A stretch of 10,157 nucleotides of DNA. Source: Campylobacterota bacterium. GTDB lineage: Bacteria; Campylobacterota; Campylobacteria; Campylobacterales; Sulfurovaceae. Numbering within the stretch: position 1 is the first letter of the stretch; the number at the start of each line of letters is the position of its first letter. Below the pieces are notes generated by a model, which was given only the letters and a program-made list of their open reading frames with translations, did not search any database and was not told where the DNA came from. The stretch spans positions 1-10,157 of the forward strand of contig JAHZJZ010000097.1 of NCBI GenBank assembly GCA_022600655.1, given 5' to 3'. Shown here piece after piece: positions 7,162 to 10,157 of this stretch. The translations under genes were made by a program, and so were the position numbers.

Positions 7162-7215
7162 ATTACTTTTTCCTTTTTTGATACAAACATAACTGCTCTC
7201 CAAAGCTCCAATGAG

Positions 7216-7342
7216 TGCAAAAGAACCGTAGGGTACGGCTTTAGCCTACCGATTAAACCAAATTCATTAAAAATTGAACTTTTTTAACATAAAAGAGTCA
7301 ATTTGACGGTAGGCTAAAGCCGTACCCTACGGTTCTTTTGCA
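7216..7342. repeat. REPIN-like element: two inverted REP-type hairpins
   Basis: Positions 7216-7251 and 7307-7342 are exact 36-bp inverted repeats around a 55-nt AT-rich spacer. Each arm has an internal imperfect hairpin. In the left arm GTAG (7228-7231) is followed by GGTA, a bulged C, GGCT, TT, AGCC and TACC (7232-7250); the right arm mirrors this, with its CTAC at 7327-7330. A GTAG tetranucleotide followed by a bulged GC-rich hairpin is the layout of REP sequences mobilised by RAYT (IS200/IS605-like) transposases, and two in inverted orientation form a REPIN. Weaker symmetry (CAAAGCT at 7201-7207, AGCTTTG at 7350-7356) extends outward. No flanking target duplication is seen, as expected for this class. 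No transposase is in the window. Confidence 0.75.
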
Positions 7343-7389
7343 GTCTCTAAGCTTTGAAATCTATAGGGATAAGTTATAACAAAAAATTA

Positions 7390-7398
7390 TGCTATAAT
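7390..7398 (+). promoter_or_regulatory. Extended -10 promoter abutting a start codon
   Basis: TGCTATAAT is a perfect TGnTATAAT box ending only 5 nt before the ATG at 7404. Transcription from it would start at or next to that codon, so the transcript would have essentially no leader. Confidence 0.6.
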
Positions 7399-7403
7399 CC
7401 TTA

Positions 7404-7652
7404 ATGTCAATATTTTCTATATTTTTTTTAATTCTTCTATTGCATCTTTTTATATCATTCATAACTCCCACTATGGCTTGTCATGATTATATAGGTGAAG
7501 CTTCAACTATTATAAGACTTATCATTACTCCTATGATATTTATCAGGTTACTATTTAAACCAACAAAAAATGATAAAATTTTTTATCTCACTCTATTGGC
7601 TACTAATTTTATATGGGTTCCCATTCTAATTCATTTATTTTTTATAAAGTGA
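7404..7652 (+). CDS. Small hydrophobic membrane protein, unknown
   Basis: A predicted 82-residue protein that I do not recognise. It is almost entirely hydrophobic, with membrane segments at about 3-21, 34-51 and 58-80 joined by short polar loops (CHDYIGEA at 26-33 and KPTKNDK at 52-58). Positive residues lie mainly in the second loop. There is no ribosome site before the ATG, and a strong extended -10 ends 5 nt upstream, so translation would have to be leaderless. Met24 is an alternative start, also without a ribosome site. Its 3' end overlaps the converging VanZ-like gene by 18 nt. The well-placed promoter and clean helix pattern favour a real gene, but a non-coding transcript cannot be excluded. 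Confidence 0.5.
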   Translation: MSIFSIFFLILLLHLFISFITPTMACHDYIGEASTIIRLIITPMIFIRLLFKPTKNDKIFYLTLLATNFIWVPILIHLFFIK

Positions 7653-8003
7653 AAATAAAACCACCCCAACCATATCAGCCACAAAATCGCCAATATCGCA
7701 AGTTCGACTTGGTAACCAATATTGACTTAGTTCTTCTAACCCTGCAAAAGTTAAAACTATAATGGCTCCCAACTGCATATGAAATCCAAACAGTAAATAA
7801 CTTTTAAAATTCAAACCATAGTTTAACAACAGTGCCATAACACCATAAAGTACACCATGCATCACTTTATCACCATAGGGTATATGTCCAATCAAAGTAA
7901 ATGCAAAATTATCGTCCGCACTGTCTGCTAAAAAAATAATAAATGCAATAAAAAGAAAAAACCCTAAAGGCAATGCCATACGCATCAGACTATTTTGAAA
8001 CAT
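7635..8003 (-). CDS. VanZ-like family membrane protein
   Basis: A 122-residue protein with four hydrophobic segments (about 8-26, 50-66, 69-88 and 107-120). It has the sparse signature of VanZ-like proteins: DKVMHGVLYG (45-54), a Glu pair and Gln in GLEELSQ (88-94), then R100, D103 and D106 before DFVADMVG (106-113). The usual Asn of this last block is Asp here (D110). VanZ was named from teicoplanin resistance, but most family members have no known role and resistance should not be assumed. The ATG lies inside the end of the AarF-like gene (14-nt overlap) with only a weak GAAAG ribosome site, so translation is probably coupled. It is the last gene of the operon and overlaps a converging gene at its 3' end. 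Confidence 0.8.
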   Translation of the reverse strand: MFQNSLMRMALPLGFFLFIAFIIFLADSADDNFAFTLIGHIPYGDKVMHGVLYGVMALLLNYGLNFKSYLLFGFHMQLGAIIVLTFAGLEELSQYWLPSRTCDIGDFVADMVGVVLFSLYKK

Positions 8004-9309
8004 ATTCTTTCACCAAACTTCTAGCAAAACGTGTATCTATTTTCGCTTCCATCTTTTCAAACATCGCATAATAACCCAAAAGTGTTCTGTCTAAAAATAT
8101 ATAATCAGGGTTCATCATATGAACTGCATCTATCTGTTTTTGTTGTACCTCTAAAATAGTATCAAATCCTCTTTTAGAGAAGTCGCTGTTTGATTTAAAG
8201 TCATAACTCTCTTCGGTAAATATCTCGATGTAAATTCTGTCAAGGGGTTTAATTACCTCTTGATAAAAATAGAGCATCTCCTCATCACTTCCTTGCTCTA
8301 TCATGCCTAACTCAGCATACTGTTGAACCAATACTTCATCGGTTTCACCCATCATAAGTGAGTAGTGTAACTGATTAAAAGAGTCTAAAAAATGCTCATC
8401 AAATCGTTTGACACATCCAAAATCTATAATGCCTAGTTTCTCCTCTTCCATAAAGATAAAGTTTCCAGGATTAGGGTCTGCATGTACCGTTTTAAGCTCA
8501 TAGAGACTTATAAAAAAGCTATCTAAAATCAGCTGTGCAAAATTGTCTCTCTGCTCTTGAGAAGGATTTTTAGTTAAAAACTTCTCAAAACTATCACCCT
8601 CTAAAAAAGAGCTACTGAGAACCTTATTGGTGGAATACTCATCTATAACCGTAGGGATGACTATACTTTTATGTTGTAAATTTTCTTTAAAAAAGTGTGT
8701 ATTTTCAGCTTCAATCGCATAGTCAACCTCTTCATAGAGTCTATCTTCTATCTCTTGCATAATATGGTCAATATTTTTACCACCAGCAAAACGACTCAAA
8801 CCAAACTTTAAAATGCCTAAATCACTCTCAATCGTATGAGCAATACCTGGATATTGCACCTTAACAGCTATCTTCTTACTCTCGTGAGTAGCTAGGTGAA
8901 CTTGTCCTAAACTAGCTGCACCAAAGGCATTGGCTTCAAAACTCTCAAATAGCTCTTGTGGGTATGCTCTCAACTCTTGTTTGATAATCTTACGAATCAA
9001 CGCTCTGTTAATGGGTGGGATGTTAGAGAAAGATTTAGAGATTTCATCCAGATACTCCTGAGGTAAAAAAGGCATTCCTAAAGCGATATGTTGAGCGATT
9101 TTAACAGAGACTCCTTTGAGTTGTCCTAAAGAATCGATAATAATTTTAGCTATCTGGGCATGGGTATCACTCTTAGAAGCCTCTTTTTTCTCTTTGGACA
9201 TAAAAGTTCTTTTCACTACTCCTTTAGATTTGGAAACCCCTATTTTTAACATCGCTTTACCTAAAACCTTACCTCGTGCCACTTTCGTAGTGGGAATACT
9301 ACTGGTCAT
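7990..9309 (-). CDS. AarF/ABC1/UbiB-family atypical kinase
   Basis: A 439-residue protein of the ABC1 (ADCK/UbiB) atypical kinase family. Visible motifs in order: KxGQ-like KIAQ (70-73, with Ala replacing Gly), Ala-rich loop AFGAASLGQVH (128-138), catalytic-type Lys in IAVKVQYPG (147-155), EEVDYAIEAEN (193-203), HADPNPGN (276-283) and metal-binding DFG (296-298). The nucleotide and metal residues all appear present, so ATPase or kinase activity is plausible. The C-terminus (300-439) has no hydrophobic pair of helices such as anchors UbiB, so the protein looks soluble. GAGGAG at 9316-9321, 6 nt before the ATG, fixes the start. It overlaps the upstream TetR gene by 11 nt and the VanZ-like gene by 14 nt. 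Family members support quinone or lipid metabolism; the substrate here is unknown. Confidence 0.9.
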   Translation of the reverse strand: MTSSIPTTKVARGKVLGKAMLKIGVSKSKGVVKRTFMSKEKKEASKSDTHAQIAKIIIDSLGQLKGVSVKIAQHIALGMPFLPQEYLDEISKSFSNIPPINRALIRKIIKQELRAYPQELFESFEANAFGAASLGQVHLATHESKKIAVKVQYPGIAHTIESDLGILKFGLSRFAGGKNIDHIMQEIEDRLYEEVDYAIEAENTHFFKENLQHKSIVIPTVIDEYSTNKVLSSSFLEGDSFEKFLTKNPSQEQRDNFAQLILDSFFISLYELKTVHADPNPGNFIFMEEEKLGIIDFGCVKRFDEHFLDSFNQLHYSLMMGETDEVLVQQYAELGMIEQGSDEEMLYFYQEVIKPLDRIYIEIFTEESYDFKSNSDFSKRGFDTILEVQQKQIDAVHMMNPDYIFLDRTLLGYYAMFEKMEAKIDTRFARSLVKEYVSK

Positions 9310-10039
9310 CTAGTACTCCTCTTAGTTTTCTTTTGATTTTTGCAAAACCTGTTTTTTTCACAGAGAACTTCTCCAGAGATGACAAGAGGTGCGTTTTAAA
9401 GAGAAACATACCCAAGTCATTGGCTCGGTTTAAAATGCTTGACTGTAGTAGTGCCTCTATGACTCCCATTGAGTGGTCGATGAACTGTGTACTGTTTTCA
9501 AACATCTCAGAGTCATCTTTTATCCAGTAAGCCACTACCATAATATAGTAGTCCCAAAACAGCTTGGGCAGATACTCTCCAAAAGGAGGCTCTGCTATCT
9601 CTTCAGCCTCTATAGCAATGGTTATCATATCTGCCACCATCTCTGTAAACAGACTGTTTTGACCATAAAGTGTCTCTAGTCTAAGTCCTGAAGAGTGAAA
9701 TACCATATCGGCAATCTCTATAATAAACTCTCTATCTTCTAAGTAAAGCTCTAACTCTGTCTCAACTAAGGTCTGTAGTTGTTCTCGCAGAGTATAGGTA
9801 TGAAAATCCTCTATACCCTCTAATATCTTAGCCGTCTCTTTATGTTTAGCTTCAATGTAAGCATAGAGTATCTTCTCTTTGGTTGGGAAATAGTTATAGA
9901 TTGTAGGGTTACTAACTCCTGCATTTTTTGCCATCTCTCGCATAGAGGCATTTTTAAACCCTTTGGTAATAATAAGCTCTACAGCAGCAGCTAAAATTTT
10001 AGCTTTTGTCTCCTCTTTAACTGATTGTGATACTCTCAT
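9299..10039 (-). CDS. TetR/AcrR-family transcriptional regulator
   Basis: A 246-residue TetR-type regulator. The N-terminal DNA-binding domain (about 10-57) has the family pattern: ILAAAVELIITKGF (15-28), the helix-turn-helix SMREMAKNAGVSNPTIYNYF (32-51) and PTKEKIL (52-58). The remaining roughly 190 residues are helical and form the ligand-binding and dimer domain, whose ligand cannot be predicted. It is somewhat longer than the usual 190-220 residues, with a basic C-terminal tail (about 219-246). GGAGT at 10046-10050 supports the start. It is the first gene of an operon with the AarF-like kinase and VanZ-like genes. A palindrome over its promoter's -10 suggests that it represses its own operon. 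Confidence 0.92.
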   Translation of the reverse strand: MRVSQSVKEETKAKILAAAVELIITKGFKNASMREMAKNAGVSNPTIYNYFPTKEKILYAYIEAKHKETAKILEGIEDFHTYTLREQLQTLVETELELYLEDREFIIEIADMVFHSSGLRLETLYGQNSLFTEMVADMITIAIEAEEIAEPPFGEYLPKLFWDYYIMVVAYWIKDDSEMFENSTQFIDHSMGVIEALLQSSILNRANDLGMFLFKTHLLSSLEKFSVKKTGFAKIKRKLRGVLDDQ

Positions 10040-10068
10040 AATATGACTCCAACTATATTTATTTAATT

Positions 10069-10099
10069 TAGTATACTATAAAACACCATTATTTGTCAA
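10069..10099 (-). promoter_or_regulatory. Sigma70 promoter of the TetR operon with palindromic -10
   Basis: Read on the minus strand, TTGACA (10094-10099) and TATACT (10070-10075) are separated by 18 nt, giving a near-consensus promoter about 30 nt from the ATG. The -10 lies inside the 10-bp perfect palindrome TAGTATACTA (10069-10078), a plausible operator for the encoded TetR protein. This is the only promoter in the window with a consensus -35. Confidence 0.65.
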
Positions 10100-10157
10100 T
10101 TTATATATATTATTTTAAATTTTGATAGTGTCTCCTATTGAATAGTGACTACAATAA

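Noticed and set aside
7162..7203. Upstream in-frame ATG at 7203 for the zinc-finger gene
   Set aside because: The ATG at 7161 has AAGGA 9 nt upstream and places the first CxxC near the N-terminus, as is normal for this domain.
7216..7342. Inverted repeat interpreted as a simple transcription terminator or CRISPR remnant
   Set aside because: It sits between the 5' ends of two divergent genes, where a terminator is not expected, has a 55-nt spacer and nested hairpins, and is not a direct-repeat array.
7404..7652. Treating the small hydrophobic frame as chance only
   Set aside because: A perfect extended -10 precedes it and the hydrophobic pattern is regular, so it was kept as a low-confidence gene rather than discarded.
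7635..8003. Glycopeptide-resistance gene vanZ
   Set aside because: Only the broad VanZ-like family signature is present and there are no other van genes nearby, so a resistance role is not supported.
10120..10151. Repeated ATAGTG near the right edge as a regulator half-site pair
   Set aside because: The shared motif is only six bases, the region is AT-rich and cut by the window edge, so there is too little to support a site.

Overview
The window looks like an AT-rich chromosomal segment of a Campylobacterota (epsilonproteobacterial) genome, probably a Sulfurovum/Sulfurimonas-type organism. The main support is a tandem pair of outer-membrane proteins of the DUF3373 type, a family I associate with that phylum. 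Codon usage is AT-rich, and several start sites have TGnTATAAT extended -10 boxes without a recognisable -35, as expected of sigma70 promoters there. The genus is an inference. No rRNA, tRNA, CRISPR array, prophage or intact insertion sequence is visible.

Layout. (1) 22-3326, plus strand: two paralogous DUF3373 proteins, each with signal peptide, coiled coil and C-terminal aromatic residue, each followed by a hairpin terminator. The second has its own promoter and a 21-bp palindrome near the likely +1. (2) 3452-5763, plus strand: a compact operon encoding a secreted metallo-beta-lactamase-fold protein fused through a Lys-rich repeat linker to a CPFC thioredoxin domain, then a MOSC-domain protein overlapping it by 4 nt, then a small membrane protein with a CxxxC loop. 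A perfect hairpin separates this from the convergent DUF805 gene. (3) 5786-6930: divergent DUF805 membrane protein (minus) and TlpA-like thioredoxin lipoprotein (plus). (4) 6946-7652: an orphan YgiT/MqsA-type zinc-finger protein (minus), an inverted pair of REP-like hairpins (a REPIN-like element) where a toxin partner would be expected, and a small membrane protein that may be translated from a leaderless mRNA. (5) 7635-10039, minus strand: an overlapping operon of TetR regulator, AarF/ABC1 (UbiB-like) kinase and VanZ-like membrane protein, behind a strong promoter whose -10 lies in a palindrome.

How the genes fit together. Envelope and thiol-redox functions dominate: outer-membrane proteins, two exported thioredoxin-fold proteins, a MOSC protein and several small membrane proteins. 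The most unusual locus is the operon at 3452-5763, where the metal-binding signature of the beta-lactamase fold is largely lost although the thioredoxin active site is intact. The TetR-AarF-VanZ operon is probably autoregulated and may concern membrane lipid or quinone homeostasis, but that is inferred from family membership only.
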